Below are positions 36,551-46,634 of a stretch of 64,000 nucleotides of DNA, piece by piece (positions within the stretch are counted from its first letter, which is position 1; every line of letters starts with the position of its first letter). The DNA is from Paracoccus amoyensis. Its GTDB lineage: Bacteria > Pseudomonadota > Alphaproteobacteria > Rhodobacterales > Rhodobacteraceae. Location: contig NZ_JACOQL010000001.1 in the NCBI RefSeq assembly GCF_014490725.1, positions 496,001 through 560,000 of the forward strand, given 5' to 3'. The notes beneath the pieces are model-generated. The model saw only the letters and a program-made list of their open reading frames with translations, was not told where the DNA came from and searched no databases. The translations under genes and the position numbers were made by a program.

Positions 36551-37770
36551 AAATCCTGTTCATCCACCAAAACTTTCCCGGACAATTTCCCCATTTGTCA
36601 AAAGCACTGGTCGAACGTGGGCATCAGGTTCTGGCGCTGACCGATGAAAGGAACCAGCGGCCCAGCCCGGTCGAAACGGTTCGTTATAAATCGCCGGACA
36701 AGGTCAAAACGGATGGCGCCTTGGGCCGCACCTATTCCGATTTCATGGAGCGTGCGCATCTGGCTGCACGCGGTGCGCGGGCGCTGCGCGACCGGCATGG
36801 TTATGCCCCCGATGTCATCCTTGGCCATTCCGGCTGGGGGGAAACGCTGCTGATGAAGGAAATCTGGCCCGACGCGAAATTGCTGGTTTATGCCGAGCTG
36901 ATGTATCGCACGCGTGGGCAAGATGTCGGCTTTGACACAGAATTTCAGCCGACCACCGATGAAGGCCGCTTCATGACAGTGGCACGTTCGGCGCATCTGA
37001 TTCAGGGCATCGTTCAGGCGGATGCAGCAATCGCGCCAACGCGTTATCAGGCGGACAGTTTTCCGCCCGAACTGCGGCAGAAGATTACCGTGATCCATGA
37101 CGGGATTGATACGGACAGGGTTTGTCCCAATCCACAGGCCAGTCTGACGTTGCCAAACGGACGGGTATTGCGCACGGGGGATGAGGTTCTCAGCTACGTG
37201 TCGCGGTCACTGGAACCCTATCGCGGCTTTCACATTTGCATGCGTGCATTGCCCAGCGTTCTGGCCCAGCGGCCAAATGCGCAAATCGTGCTCGTGGGGG
37301 CCGAAGGGGTCAGCTATGGCGGTGGGCCCCGCGACGCAGACAGCTGGAAACAGAAAATGCTGGCCGAACTTGGCGACAAGATCGACGCCAACCGCGTGCA
37401 TTTTCTGGGTCGTGTCGCCTACAACGACTATCTGTCCCTGATGCAATTGACGCGGGTGCATTGCTATCTGACCTATCCCTTCGTTCTCAGCTGGTCCCTG
37501 ACCGAAGCCCTGGCGACGGGGGGCTATGTCGTCGCATCGGATACGGCACCGGTGCAGGAACTGATCCGCGATGGGCAGAATGGCCGTCTGGTGCCGTTTT
37601 TTGATGTGCCCGCGCTTTCTGCGGCGCTGGTCAAGGGGCTGGCGGGCGACCCCGATGCGCCGCGCCTGAAAGAGGCTGCGCGCCAGACGATCCTGAACGG
37701 CTATGACCTGCAACGCCAAAGTCTGCCGAAGCAGATCGAGTGGCTGGAATCGCGGGCGTCGATGCGCTAA
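36547..37770 (+). CDS. Glycosyltransferase family 4 protein
   Basis: GT-B fold glycosyltransferase of 407 residues. The N-terminus [21 protein letters not shown] is the usual first Rossmann strand, followed by [16 protein letters not shown] and [11 protein letters not shown]. The nucleotide-sugar side contains [13 protein letters not shown] and the E-x7-E-type segment [15 protein letters not shown]. Acceptor unknown. It starts inside the yejF stop (ATGA), so it is translated with the peptide transporter. Whether they work together is unclear. Confidence 0.85.
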   Translation: MKILFIHQNFPGQFPHLSKALVERGHQVLALTDERNQRPSPVETVRYKSPDKVKTDGALGRTYSDFMERAHLAARGARALRDRHGYAPDVILGHSGWGETLLMKEIWPDAKLLVYAELMYRTRGQDVGFDTEFQPTTDEGRFMTVARSAHLIQGIVQADAAIAPTRYQADSFPPELRQKITVIHDGIDTDRVCPNPQASLTLPNGRVLRTGDEVLSYVSRSLEPYRGFHICMRALPSVLAQRPNAQIVLVGAEGVSYGGGPRDADSWKQKMLAELGDKIDANRVHFLGRVAYNDYLSLMQLTRVHCYLTYPFVLSWSLTEALATGGYVVASDTAPVQELIRDGQNGRLVPFFDVPALSAALVKGLAGDPDAPRLKEAARQTILNGYDLQRQSLPKQIEWLESRASMR

Positions 37771-37801
37771 ACCACGGCGTTGTTTTATGATGAGGCCCAT
37801 C

Positions 37802-39247
37802 ATGGTCGATATTCGGCTGACCAATACCCGCACCCGCAAGAAAGAGGCGTTCACGCCCATCGACGCGCATGACGTGCGGATGTATCTGTGCGGACCGACC
37901 GTCTATGACCGCGCCCATCTGGGCAACGCGCGTCCGGTGCTGGTGTTCGATGTGCTGCTGCGTTTGCTGAACCACGTCTATGGCGCGGATCATGTGACCT
38001 ATGTGCGGAATTTCACCGATGTCGACGACAAGATCAACGCCGAGGCGCAGCGCCGCAAAGCGGCTGGCAGCGATTTGTCGCTGGAAGACCTGATCGTCGA
38101 ACGCACCGATGAAACCATCGCCTGGTATCACGCCGACATGGACGCGCTTGGTGCGGCCCGCCCGCATCATGAACCACGCGCAACCGAATATATCGCCCAG
38201 ATGATCGCCATGATCGAAACGCTGATTGCCAATGGCAATGCCTATGCCGCCGACGGGCATGTGCTGTTCGACGTGCGATCCTTCCCCGAATACGGGCGCC
38301 TGTCGGGACGTTCTGTCGATGACATGATCGCGGGGGCGCGGGTCGAGGTTGCACCCTTCAAGCGCGACCCGATGGATTTCGTGCTGTGGAAACCCTCGGA
38401 CGCGGATCTGCCCGGTTGGGACAGCCCGTGGGGCCGGGGTCGGCCGGGATGGCATATCGAATGCTCGGCCATGTCCGAAGCGTTGCTGGGGCAATCCTTT
38501 GACATTCATGGCGGCGGGATTGATCTGCAATTTCCGCATCATGAAAATGAGGTGGCGCAAAGCTGCTGCGCCCACCCGAAGGCGGAATTTGCCCGCGTCT
38601 GGCTGCACAATGAAATGCTGCAGGTCGAAGGCAAGAAGATGTCCAAATCGCTGGGCAATTTCTTTACCGTCCGCGACCTGCTGGACGGCGGCAATCCGGG
38701 CGAGGTGATCCGCTTTGTCATGCTGTCCACGCATTATCGCAAGCCGATGGACTGGACGCAGGCCAAGGCCGATGAGGCCCGCGATATCATGTGGGAATGG
38801 CGCAAGCTGACGCGCGATGTGCAGCCCGCGGCGCAGCCCGATCCGCGCGTGGTAGAAGCGATTGCCAATGACCTGAACACGCCGGGCGCGATTGCCGTGC
38901 TGCACGGGTTGCGCGACGATCCGGCATTGCTGCTGGCCTCGGCCCGGTTCCTGGGGCTGCTGCAACAGGGCGATGGCGATTGGATGAATGCCGACCTGCA
39001 GGTGCTGGACAGTCTGGCAGAATATCGGGGCATCGATGATGTGCTTGCGCAGATCGAAGCCCGCTTTGACGATATCCGGGCCGAAGCCATGCAATCCAAG
39101 GATTTCAGCCGCGTGGATTACCTGAAATCCGCCCTGACCGATGCCGGGTTGGAGGTGCGGATGTCCAAGGCCCGAGTCGAGCTGATCCTGCGTCCGGGCA
39201 CCAATCAGCACCGGGTCGTCGGTATCGCCGACGAACTGGCCTCGTGA
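37802..39247 (+). CDS. cysS: Cysteinyl-tRNA synthetase
   Basis: A 481-residue class I synthetase. [17 protein letters not shown] holds the HIGH motif (HLGN) and the first zinc-ligand cysteine. Further zinc-site residues lie in [13 protein letters not shown] and FPHHENE, and [11 protein letters not shown] is the KMSKS loop. Start 37802 (MVDIRLTNT) fits the family. The stop overlaps the GTG start of the next gene. Confidence 0.95.
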   Translation: MVDIRLTNTRTRKKEAFTPIDAHDVRMYLCGPTVYDRAHLGNARPVLVFDVLLRLLNHVYGADHVTYVRNFTDVDDKINAEAQRRKAAGSDLSLEDLIVERTDETIAWYHADMDALGAARPHHEPRATEYIAQMIAMIETLIANGNAYAADGHVLFDVRSFPEYGRLSGRSVDDMIAGARVEVAPFKRDPMDFVLWKPSDADLPGWDSPWGRGRPGWHIECSAMSEALLGQSFDIHGGGIDLQFPHHENEVAQSCCAHPKAEFARVWLHNEMLQVEGKKMSKSLGNFFTVRDLLDGGNPGEVIRFVMLSTHYRKPMDWTQAKADEARDIMWEWRKLTRDVQPAAQPDPRVVEAIANDLNTPGAIAVLHGLRDDPALLLASARFLGLLQQGDGDWMNADLQVLDSLAEYRGIDDVLAQIEARFDDIRAEAMQSKDFSRVDYLKSALTDAGLEVRMSKARVELILRPGTNQHRVVGIADELAS

Positions 39248-40014
39248 CGCTTGAAACCTGCATCGAAGCGGTCAGGACACAAGATCCTGATCGCTTTGGC
39301 GCCGTTCTGATCGCCCCGCCGTCGGATCGGCCTGCACTGATTACGCTTTACGCGCTGAACCTTGAAATCGCGCGGGCGCCGTTTCAGTCAAACGAACCCA
39401 TGTTGGCCGAAATGCGCCTGCAATGGTGGGTGGACCGGCTGGCCGAAATGGGGCAGGGCGTGGCGCCGCCGCTGCATGATGTGCTGACACCGTTATGGGA
39501 CGCCTGGGGACAAAATGCCGGGTCTTTGGTCGAGCTGGCCGAGGCACGGCGGCGTGACTGCGCACGCGAACCCTTTGCCGATCCGCAGGCGGTCGTCGAC
39601 TATATCGATGCCACGGCGGGGCTGCTGATGTGGCTGGCCGCGCAACGTTTGGGCGCGCCGATGAACAGCCATTCCGTCGTGGCAGAGCAGGGGCGCGGCG
39701 CCGGCATTGCCAAGTGGTTGCGTGCTTTGCCCCAATTGCAGGCCATTGGCATTGGCATGGCCCTGTCCAGACCCGAAGATGCGGCCAAACTGGCAAAACT
39801 TGCACAAGAGGCGTTGGAATATGCAGCCGGCCAGCGCAAGCTGCTGCCAAAACGTGCAGCCGCAGCATTATATCCCGGCCCGCGCGTGGCCCCGTTTCTG
39901 GCTCAGGTCGCCGCTGGCAAAATCGATCCTTTCAAGGAAACCCCGGCAATCACACCGTTTCAGCGTCGCGCGTCATTCGCCCGACTGGCGATGACCAACC
40001 GTTGGTGGCGCTAG
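39244..40014 (+). CDS. Squalene/phytoene synthase family protein (NDUFAF6-like)
   Basis: A 256-residue protein of the prenyl-transferase fold with a GTG start inside the cysS stop. It has the family segments [13 protein letters not shown] and [12 protein letters not shown]. However, the two DxxxD substrate motifs of true phytoene synthases are not intact ([15 protein letters not shown]). It therefore more likely belongs to the NDUFAF6-like group linked to complex I assembly in mitochondria than to carotenoid synthesis, and no crt genes are nearby. Confidence 0.72.
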   Translation: MTLETCIEAVRTQDPDRFGAVLIAPPSDRPALITLYALNLEIARAPFQSNEPMLAEMRLQWWVDRLAEMGQGVAPPLHDVLTPLWDAWGQNAGSLVELAEARRRDCAREPFADPQAVVDYIDATAGLLMWLAAQRLGAPMNSHSVVAEQGRGAGIAKWLRALPQLQAIGIGMALSRPEDAAKLAKLAQEALEYAAGQRKLLPKRAAAALYPGPRVAPFLAQVAAGKIDPFKETPAITPFQRRASFARLAMTNRWWR

Positions 40015-40099
40015 GCCGGGGCCGAAACCCTCTTCCCCTTGGGGCGATCCTATGAAAATTATAAGAAGAACAGCCGGGATCAACCGGGTAGCAGGGTAG

Positions 40100-40978
40100 G
40101 TGGCGATGGCCAAAGCCAGTTGGGACAAGGAAGCGCGACAGGGGCTGACCCTGATTTCGCCCCCCTTCATATATGCGTTGCTGGTATTGGCCGCGCCGAT
40201 CCTGACGATCCTGACCTACAGCTTTCTGACTGACGGCTATCTGACCGTCGTGCGGGATTTCACGTGGGATAATTATATCTACGCGTGGACCGACCCGATC
40301 GTGCGGATGGTGATGCTGCGGTCGCTGGCTGTATCGGCGCTGGTGACACTCGTAACGGTCGCGCTGGCCTTTCCGGTTGCTTATTACGTCAGCTTCATGG
40401 TTCGGCCGGAACGCAAGTCCATGTGGCTGTTTCTGATCACGATTCCCTTCTGGACCAGCTATCTGATCCGGGTGTTTCTGTGGAAGGTGATCCTTGGCTA
40501 TAACGGAGTCATCAACTCGTCCCTGACCGGGCTTGGCATTATCGATGAGCCGCTGACCTTCATCCTGTATAATGTGAATTCCATCGTTCTGACGCTGGCG
40601 CATGCCTATGCGCCCTTTGCGATCCTGCCGATCTTCATTGCGCTGGAAAAGATCGACCGCTCGCTGTTGGAAGCGGGGCGTGATCTGGGCGAAAGCAAGG
40701 CGATGACCTTCTGGCGGGTGACGCTGCCACTGGCGATGCCGGGGGTGATCGCGGCCACGATGATCGTGTTCATCCCGACCATCGGCGATTATGTCACGCC
40801 CGAACTGATCGGTGGCGGCAAGATCCCGATGATCGCGAACCTGATTCAGGTGCAGATGCTGGCGCTGGATGACCGGCCCAAAGGTTCGGCCCTGGCGGTC
40901 AGTGCCATGCTGATCGTTGCGGTCGTTTGTCTGATCTTCCTGTTCCTGAATCGGCGTTTCCTGAAGGTGCGGCAATGA
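40100..40978 (+). CDS. ABC transporter permease, spermidine/putrescine (PotB) type
   Basis: A 292-residue permease with six membrane helices: SPPFIYALLVLAAPILTILTYSF at the start, YPVAYYVSF-type (here FPVAYYVSFMVRP), and the EAA loop (LEAGRDLGESKAMTFWRVTLPLAMPG). TIGDYVTPELIGGG is characteristic of PotB relatives. ATG 40106 is a second possible start. It overlaps the next permease by ATGA. No binding protein gene is adjacent. Confidence 0.87.
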   Translation: MAMAKASWDKEARQGLTLISPPFIYALLVLAAPILTILTYSFLTDGYLTVVRDFTWDNYIYAWTDPIVRMVMLRSLAVSALVTLVTVALAFPVAYYVSFMVRPERKSMWLFLITIPFWTSYLIRVFLWKVILGYNGVINSSLTGLGIIDEPLTFILYNVNSIVLTLAHAYAPFAILPIFIALEKIDRSLLEAGRDLGESKAMTFWRVTLPLAMPGVIAATMIVFIPTIGDYVTPELIGGGKIPMIANLIQVQMLALDDRPKGSALAVSAMLIVAVVCLIFLFLNRRFLKVRQ

Positions 40979-41796
40979 GCAAGCGTCGTTTCGAAGGCAG
41001 CGGGCTGCGCATCTATACGGTGCTTTATCTGCTGTTTCTGTATGCGCCGATCATCCTGTTGCCGCTGTTCGCCTTTAATTCCGGCACCATTATCGCCTTC
41101 CCGCTGGAAGGTTTCACGATGAAATGGTTCGATCTGATGATCGGCAATGCCACGCTGCGGCAGGCGCTGTTCAATTCGCTGACCATTGCGGTGTCGGCCT
41201 CGATCCTTGCGACCTGCCTTGGTATCTTTGCGGCCCGTGCCTCGACCAGATTCGAATTTCCGGGCAAGGCGGGGATCATGGGCTTCATCATGCTGCCCAT
41301 GGTGCTGCCCGAAATCATCGTCGCGATGTCGTTGCTGGTCGTGCTGCTGGGCATGGGGGTGCAGCTGTCCATCCTGACCGTGATCGTCGGTCACACGCTG
41401 ATGTGCATGCCCTATGCCATCGCGGTGCTGTCCACGGCCTTCGGCACGCTGGATAAATCGCTGGAAGAGGCGGCCTATGACCTTGGCGAAACGAAGTGGA
41501 GCGCATTCCGGCTGGTCACGCTGCCGCTGGTCATGCCGGGGATCATTTCCTCGTTGTTGATTTCCTTCACCATCAGCCTGGATGAATTCATCATCGCCTT
41601 CTTTCTGGCGGGCAACCAGCCAACCTTGCCGACCTATATCTTCAGCCAGCTTCGTTTCCCCAAGGCGATCCCGATGATCATGGCCTTGGGCACGGTGCTG
41701 GTTGCGCTGTCCATCATCCTCTTGGCATTGGGCGAATACTTCCGCCGCCGCGGTAACGCGCGGATCGGTGCCAAACCTACCGGGGGCTTCCTGTGA
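40975..41796 (+). CDS. ABC transporter permease, spermidine/putrescine (PotC) type
   Basis: A 273-residue second permease: IYTVLYLLFLYAPIILLPLFAFNSG at the start, EAA loop EEAAYDLGETKWSAFRLVTLPLVMPG, and SFTISLDEFIIAFFLAG near the end, all typical of PotC. It is coupled at both ends by 4-base overlaps with its neighbours. Confidence 0.88.
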   Translation: MSKRRFEGSGLRIYTVLYLLFLYAPIILLPLFAFNSGTIIAFPLEGFTMKWFDLMIGNATLRQALFNSLTIAVSASILATCLGIFAARASTRFEFPGKAGIMGFIMLPMVLPEIIVAMSLLVVLLGMGVQLSILTVIVGHTLMCMPYAIAVLSTAFGTLDKSLEEAAYDLGETKWSAFRLVTLPLVMPGIISSLLISFTISLDEFIIAFFLAGNQPTLPTYIFSQLRFPKAIPMIMALGTVLVALSIILLALGEYFRRRGNARIGAKPTGGFL

Positions 41797-42938
41797 GCGA
41801 TAACCGTTACGACCGGCTGGAAGCCGCAAAACCGATGATCGAATGTCGCGAGGTTCACAAATACTACGGCGATTATCACGCGCTGCGCGGCATCGATCTG
41901 ACCATCCGCGCGGGCGAGTTCTTTTCGCTGCTTGGACCGTCAGGCTGTGGCAAGACGACGCTTTTGCGAACCATTGCCGGGTTTGAAGACATTGATTCCG
42001 GTGTCGTTCTGATCGACGGCAAGCATATGGAGGATGTGCCCGCAAACAAGCGTCCGACCAATATGGTGTTTCAGTCCTACGCGATTTTTCCCCATCTGAC
42101 GGTGGCGGAAAACGTGGCCTTCGGTCTGCGCCGCGATCCGCGCACCAAGGCTGAAAAGGCACAATTGGTCGAAGAAGCTTTGGCGATGGTGGGTCTGAAA
42201 GGCTATGGTGCGCGCGCGGCGCATGCGCTGTCGGGCGGTCAGCGTCAGCGTGTCGCACTGGCCCGCGCGCTGATCCTGAAGCCCAAGGTCTTGTTGCTGG
42301 ATGAGCCGCTTTCCGCACTGGATCGCAAGATGCGCGAACAGATGCAGGTCGAACTGATCAAGCTGCAACGACAGGTCGGCATCACCTTTGTTCTGGTCAC
42401 CCACGATCAGGAGGAAGCACTGGTCATGTCCGACCGGATTGCCGTGATGTTCGAAGGGCAGATCGCCCAACTGGACGGCCCCGAGGCGCTGTATGCCCGC
42501 CCGGCGACCCGTCGCGTGGCGAATTTCATCGGGGTGATGAACTTTCTGCCCGCGAATGTGGTCTCGGAAACCGATGGTGTGGTTACGGTCGAGGTTCCGG
42601 GCCTTGGCATGGTTGAATTGCCGGAAAAACAGATCAGCCGCGCGAACCCCGATGATGACGGGCCGACCATCGGCTTTCGTCCCGAAACCATGACCATCGT
42701 TCCGGCGAACCAGACCCACACTCAGCCGCGCGAAACAAATGCGACGATTGATGAGGTCGTCTATTATGGCGACATGACCTATTACGATCTTCGCCTTGAA
42801 GGGGCCGAGGGGCCGAACGGTCAAAAAGCCAGGCCGGTGCGGATTTCCATGCGCAATGTCTTTGGTCGCGATGTGCCAGAGGTCGGAACCCGCGTGCGTG
42901 TGGCATGGTCGCCGGGGTCGCTGGTCCTGTTTCGCTAA
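41793..42938 (+). CDS. ABC transporter ATP-binding protein, PotA type
   Basis: A 381-residue ATPase with a GTG start inside the PotC stop. Walker A is GPSGCGKTT, the signature is LSGGQRQRV, and Walker B is KVLLLDEPLSALD with the switch histidine in THDQ. A C-terminal TOBE domain (about 280-381) completes the PotA form. It drives polyamine or similar import. It ends overlapping the convergent YjbR gene by four bases. Confidence 0.9.
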   Translation: MSDNRYDRLEAAKPMIECREVHKYYGDYHALRGIDLTIRAGEFFSLLGPSGCGKTTLLRTIAGFEDIDSGVVLIDGKHMEDVPANKRPTNMVFQSYAIFPHLTVAENVAFGLRRDPRTKAEKAQLVEEALAMVGLKGYGARAAHALSGGQRQRVALARALILKPKVLLLDEPLSALDRKMREQMQVELIKLQRQVGITFVLVTHDQEEALVMSDRIAVMFEGQIAQLDGPEALYARPATRRVANFIGVMNFLPANVVSETDGVVTVEVPGLGMVELPEKQISRANPDDDGPTIGFRPETMTIVPANQTHTQPRETNATIDEVVYYGDMTYYDLRLEGAEGPNGQKARPVRISMRNVFGRDVPEVGTRVRVAWSPGSLVLFR

Positions 42939-43276
42939 TAATCGCCCAGTGTTGCCTGAACTTTTTTCGGTAACGCATTGCGAATGATGCTGTAGCTGGC
43001 CCTGATGCGGCGCCGCAATTCGCCTTGGTCCGTATCCAGCGGCAGCGCGACCCAGGACCGGTGCAGATAGGCGGCGCGTTGCCCGACGCCCGCGTCGATC
43101 AGCATTTCTGCGGTTTCGATGCTGTCGGTCTTGACCGAGACTGCTGGCGTCATGGCACCAATCACCGCGAACATCTTGCCGCCAACCTTCCAGCAATCAT
43201 GGCCACCGCCCCAAGGATCGCTGACCGTGGCCCCGGGCAATGCGGCGCAGATGCTGTTGACGATGTCGCGGCTCAC
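42935..43276 (-). CDS. MmcQ/YjbR family DNA-binding-like protein
   Basis: A 113-residue protein of the YjbR fold: ICAALPGATVSDPWGGGHDCWKV, then GKMFAVIG, VSVKTD and YLHRSWVALPLD. The fold resembles a double-wing DNA-binding domain, but function is unproven. It has a GTG start overlapping the P450 stop (GTGA), so it is the last gene of the P450 operon. Confidence 0.82.
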   Translation of the reverse strand: MSRDIVNSICAALPGATVSDPWGGGHDCWKVGGKMFAVIGAMTPAVSVKTDSIETAEMLIDAGVGQRAAYLHRSWVALPLDTDQGELRRRIRASYSIIRNALPKKVQATLGDY

Positions 43277-44613
43277 CCGGGTCTCCGGCGTTCAAGGTGG
43301 ATCAGGATGCCGTCGCGGCCGCGAACTGTCAACCTTGCGACGGGCACGGGCGCGGTATCGGCCGGCGACAGGTGGAAGGCGCGTGTGATACGGGACAGCA
43401 TGATCACGCCTTCCATCATCGCGAAACCTGCGCCCGGGCAGACGCGTTGGCCCGCCGAAAACAGGATGAACGCGTCGCGGGCGCTGGCTCTGCCCTCGGG
43501 CGTGTCCCAACGACCGGGATCAAATTCGTCCGGGCGGTCCCACATGCGTTGATGGCGGTGCAAATGCCATGGCGACAGGATCAGTTGTGCAGCCCTTGGC
43601 ACCTCGCGGCTGCGGAAATTTTCCCGCTGCGTGGCTTCGCGCACCATCATCGGGACGGGAGGATAAAGGCGCAGGCTTTCGCGATAGACGGCGCGGGTCG
43701 CCCGTAACTGGGCAAGCGAAGCCATATCCGAGAAAGCCCGGGCCTCGGTTGCGACGCGATCCTGCCATTCAGGGCTGTTGGCCAGCAGCCACAAGGCCCA
43801 TGATATCGACGCCGCGCTGGTTTCATGTCCGGCAAGAAAGAAAATGGCGATCTGATCGACCATTTCCTGCGGCGTGAAGATGCGCCCGGTTTCGGGATCC
43901 GGCGTCGTCATCAGGCGCGTGGCCAGATCGTCGGGCGCGGTTCCATTGCTGATTGCAACCATGCGCCCCTGAACCAGTGTCGTGATCAGGCCCCGGATTT
44001 CCGCCGCAGTCCGTCGCGTCCGGGCCGAATGCCAGCGTGGAAACCAGTCGGGCAGTCTGATGATCGCGGCCAGATTCACAATCGGCTGGGCGTCCTGATG
44101 ATCATGGAACGCCTGATAGATGCGCGATGCCAGTTCATGTTCGATGGGCAGGGAAAACATGGCCCGGAAAATGGCATCGGCTGCGCCAAGGCTGGCAAAC
44201 GGTTCAATGTCGATCTGACCTTCGGGCAGTTGATCGCTCAGTGCCCCGGCGGCGGCGTCTATGGCGGCAAAAACCTCTCGCAGACGGCCTCCTTCAAAGG
44301 CGGGGTCAATGATGCGGCGTTGAAAGGCCCATTCGGGACCATTGCTGACAAAGACCGAATTGCCCAACAGCGGCGCCAAGCCTTCGCGCAGCCTGCCCGA
44401 TTTGGGAAAATCGCCAGGACGCTCCTTCAGGATCAGACGGATCAACGCGGGATCGTTGCAGACAAAGCTGTGGATCAGCGGATTGCGATATTCGGCCATC
44501 CATGCGCGGTAAAGACGCTCTGCCAAAGCCGAAAGCAGATCACGACGAAAGCCGCGGATGAAACGCCAAAGGGTGCTGCGTCCTTCGCTGGTTTCGGGGC
44601 GTGGCGGGATCAT
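43273..44613 (-). CDS. Cytochrome P450
   Basis: A 446-residue soluble heme monooxygenase. The I-helix is FFLAGHETSAASISWAL with the oxygen-activating A/G-x-x-T pattern. The ExxR pair is in VYRESLRLYPP, the PERF-like region is DEFDPGRW, and the heme-thiolate cysteine is in FSAGQRVCPGAGFAMMEG near residue 392. Substrate unknown; no ferredoxin or reductase gene is adjacent. It is translationally coupled to the hydrolase upstream and the YjbR gene downstream. Confidence 0.93.
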   Translation of the reverse strand: MIPPRPETSEGRSTLWRFIRGFRRDLLSALAERLYRAWMAEYRNPLIHSFVCNDPALIRLILKERPGDFPKSGRLREGLAPLLGNSVFVSNGPEWAFQRRIIDPAFEGGRLREVFAAIDAAAGALSDQLPEGQIDIEPFASLGAADAIFRAMFSLPIEHELASRIYQAFHDHQDAQPIVNLAAIIRLPDWFPRWHSARTRRTAAEIRGLITTLVQGRMVAISNGTAPDDLATRLMTTPDPETGRIFTPQEMVDQIAIFFLAGHETSAASISWALWLLANSPEWQDRVATEARAFSDMASLAQLRATRAVYRESLRLYPPVPMMVREATQRENFRSREVPRAAQLILSPWHLHRHQRMWDRPDEFDPGRWDTPEGRASARDAFILFSAGQRVCPGAGFAMMEGVIMLSRITRAFHLSPADTAPVPVARLTVRGRDGILIHLERRRPG

Positions 44614-45806
44614 GGCAGCCCCGGTCCGGCGGGCGTGGTGATACGGCCCGGCGAAGGGCTGCGCCCCGCAAAGCGTTGTGAAAGCGAAAGTGGTCCTGCG
44701 GTGATTGCAAAATAGTCGTAATCACGCGGGCGCTCGAACGCGCAAAGATACTGAAAATGCAGTTTGAACCAATGCCCGCGCAGGGCATACTGCTGCTTGG
44801 CGGAGAGCGTTTGCCGATAGGCGGCCGAAATCACCAGCGGCCAGCGCTGATCCGGGCCTGCCACGCCCGTGACGGCGACCGGATCGCACAACGCGAAGCT
44901 GCAGGCATCGCCGGGGGCCGTCACATCCAGCCAGAAGATTTCGTCGCGTGTGGACAGCCACGCCAGATCCGCCCGCAGGCGCTGTGCCCCTGGCAGGAAT
45001 GATGCCATCGGCACCACGTGGCCAAGCGTCAGCAGTGACAGGGCGGGTGCATTCGCGGGCATCCTGATCTGACGCAAATAATCGGCCAGCACCGAAACAG
45101 CCAGATAAGCGCCCGAAGAGTGACCGACCAGCAGCACCTCATCCACATCCTTTTGCGCCATCACCTGCGACAGGCGTTCGGCGAATTCGCCGATCCGCTG
45201 TTCCAGTTCCGGCGGATAGGCCCCGTTCAGTTTCGCTGTGAAGGCATAGTCATGCATCAGGTAATAGGCATAGATGCGATGATCCTGCGATTTGAACAGC
45301 CGCAGCGTGGCACCGAACACCGCCACGGCAATCAGCCAGCCCGGCCATGACAGGCCGGTCAGCCGGGTGGCGGCGCAGCCGATCAGCCAGCCCAGCAGAA
45401 CCCCTGCGATCAATTGCAGGATCAGCACGACAATCGGATACAGCGCCGCCAGAACCGGCCCGCGCCGCAGCCGCATCAGCCGCAACAGGGCGCCCGATCC
45501 GATATAGGCCCATGCGGTGTGCAGCAGTTGACGATAGGTGCCGACGATGCCCGTTGTCATGGATTGCTGAACAAGATCAGCCCATAACAAGACCTCGAAC
45601 GCCGTGTTGGCGTCACCCTGCGAAAAGCTGCCAGCGGCGGTCCAACCAAAGCCAGTCTGTCCGCCGCGACCTGTCATTGTCATCGAATAGCCGGAAATTT
45701 GCGCCTGCTTCACGGACTCGCGCCGAAACAACTCGCGATAGCGTCGCGGGGGAAAGGGGTCGAAACCCGGAATATACAGAACGATGCGGCGGAATGGGCG
45801 CGTCAT
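44610..45806 (-). CDS. Membrane-associated alpha/beta hydrolase-like protein
   Basis: A 398-residue protein. An N-terminal strand (RRIVLYIPGFDPFPPRRYRELF) resembles the hydrolase oxyanion region. Two or three membrane helices span about 116-170, and the nucleophile elbow is VLLVGHSSGAYLAVSVL, with S230 as likely nucleophile. A C-terminal part has WLDVTAPGDACSFALCDPVAV. The chemistry is probably ester or lipid hydrolysis, but that is inferred from the fold. Its stop overlaps the P450 start (ATGA). Confidence 0.7.
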   Translation of the reverse strand: MTRPFRRIVLYIPGFDPFPPRRYRELFRRESVKQAQISGYSMTMTGRGGQTGFGWTAAGSFSQGDANTAFEVLLWADLVQQSMTTGIVGTYRQLLHTAWAYIGSGALLRLMRLRRGPVLAALYPIVVLILQLIAGVLLGWLIGCAATRLTGLSWPGWLIAVAVFGATLRLFKSQDHRIYAYYLMHDYAFTAKLNGAYPPELEQRIGEFAERLSQVMAQKDVDEVLLVGHSSGAYLAVSVLADYLRQIRMPANAPALSLLTLGHVVPMASFLPGAQRLRADLAWLSTRDEIFWLDVTAPGDACSFALCDPVAVTGVAGPDQRWPLVISAAYRQTLSAKQQYALRGHWFKLHFQYLCAFERPRDYDYFAITAGPLSLSQRFAGRSPSPGRITTPAGPGLP

Positions 45807-45859
45807 AGGGGATGGCTAACCCAATTGCATCAAGAAATCGCGCATGGCAGGTCGCGACA

Positions 45860-46546
45860 TCAAGGGGTTTGCCAACGCCGTTCATGCGCCTCGATCGCGG
45901 CGATCCGCTGGGCGGCGGGGGGATGGGACATGAACCATGCCGGTGTCGATCCGCGTCGCCCGCCGGTCAGCTTTTCAAGTTTGCGGAACAGGGATTTTTG
46001 CGGCTCTGTCCCCAAGCCCGCTTTCACCATCAGGGCGCTTGCGAAAAGATCGGCTTCGAATTCGTCCTGTCGCGACAGCCGGGCGGAAACGGTGGTGGCG
46101 ACGGCGCTTGCAATCCATCCACCGACGCCCGGAATGATCCGGCCAAGAATGCCCGCCAAGGCAATCCGGATCGCGTTATGCCCGGCAAAGTCGATCATCC
46201 GGCGGCGCGAATGACCATGCGCGACATGACCCAATTCATGGGCGATCACGCTGGCAAGTTCTTCTGGTGTGACATCGCCCGCATCCAGTTTGCGCAGAAA
46301 GCCACGGGTCAGGAAAATGCGGCCATCGGGGGCGGCCAGACCGTTGACCGGCTCGATCTCGTAGACATGGGCCTGCACTGGCGGCAGGTCCATCGCCCGT
46401 CCAAGCTGGTTCAGCATTGGCGTCAGGCGGGGATGCTGCAGCGGCGTCGATTTTTCGGACAGTTCTTTCTTCAGCCTCCATGCGGAAAAGAACCACATGA
46501 TGGCCATATATGCGAACAAAAGCAGAAGCGGCGTGAATTTCAGCAT
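45860..46546 (-). CDS. M48 family metalloprotease
   Basis: A 228-residue zinc protease with an N-terminal membrane helix (LKFTPLLLLFAYMAIMWFF). The zinc motif is HELGH at 93-97, with the third ligand in DEFEADLFASAL, followed by HPPAAQRIAAIE, typical of HtpX/M48. It should degrade membrane-associated or periplasmic proteins. ATG 46546 is preferred; a GTG at 46576 would add ten residues. It sits 53 bases before the hydrolase gene on the same strand. Confidence 0.87.
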   Translation of the reverse strand: MLKFTPLLLLFAYMAIMWFFSAWRLKKELSEKSTPLQHPRLTPMLNQLGRAMDLPPVQAHVYEIEPVNGLAAPDGRIFLTRGFLRKLDAGDVTPEELASVIAHELGHVAHGHSRRRMIDFAGHNAIRIALAGILGRIIPGVGGWIASAVATTVSARLSRQDEFEADLFASALMVKAGLGTEPQKSLFRKLEKLTGGRRGSTPAWFMSHPPAAQRIAAIEAHERRWQTP

Positions 46547-46634
46547 GAGGCCAATCTGGGCAAGGTTGCTGCGCACGTCAATCGCCTGCGCGAAGACCGT
46601 GGCGGGAAGGCTGGTTAAGGTTGCGGTGTTCAGG

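Noticed and set aside
39244..40014. Carotenoid phytoene synthase (crtB)
   Set aside because: The Asp-rich substrate motifs are not intact and no other carotenoid genes are near; an NDUFAF6-like role fits better.
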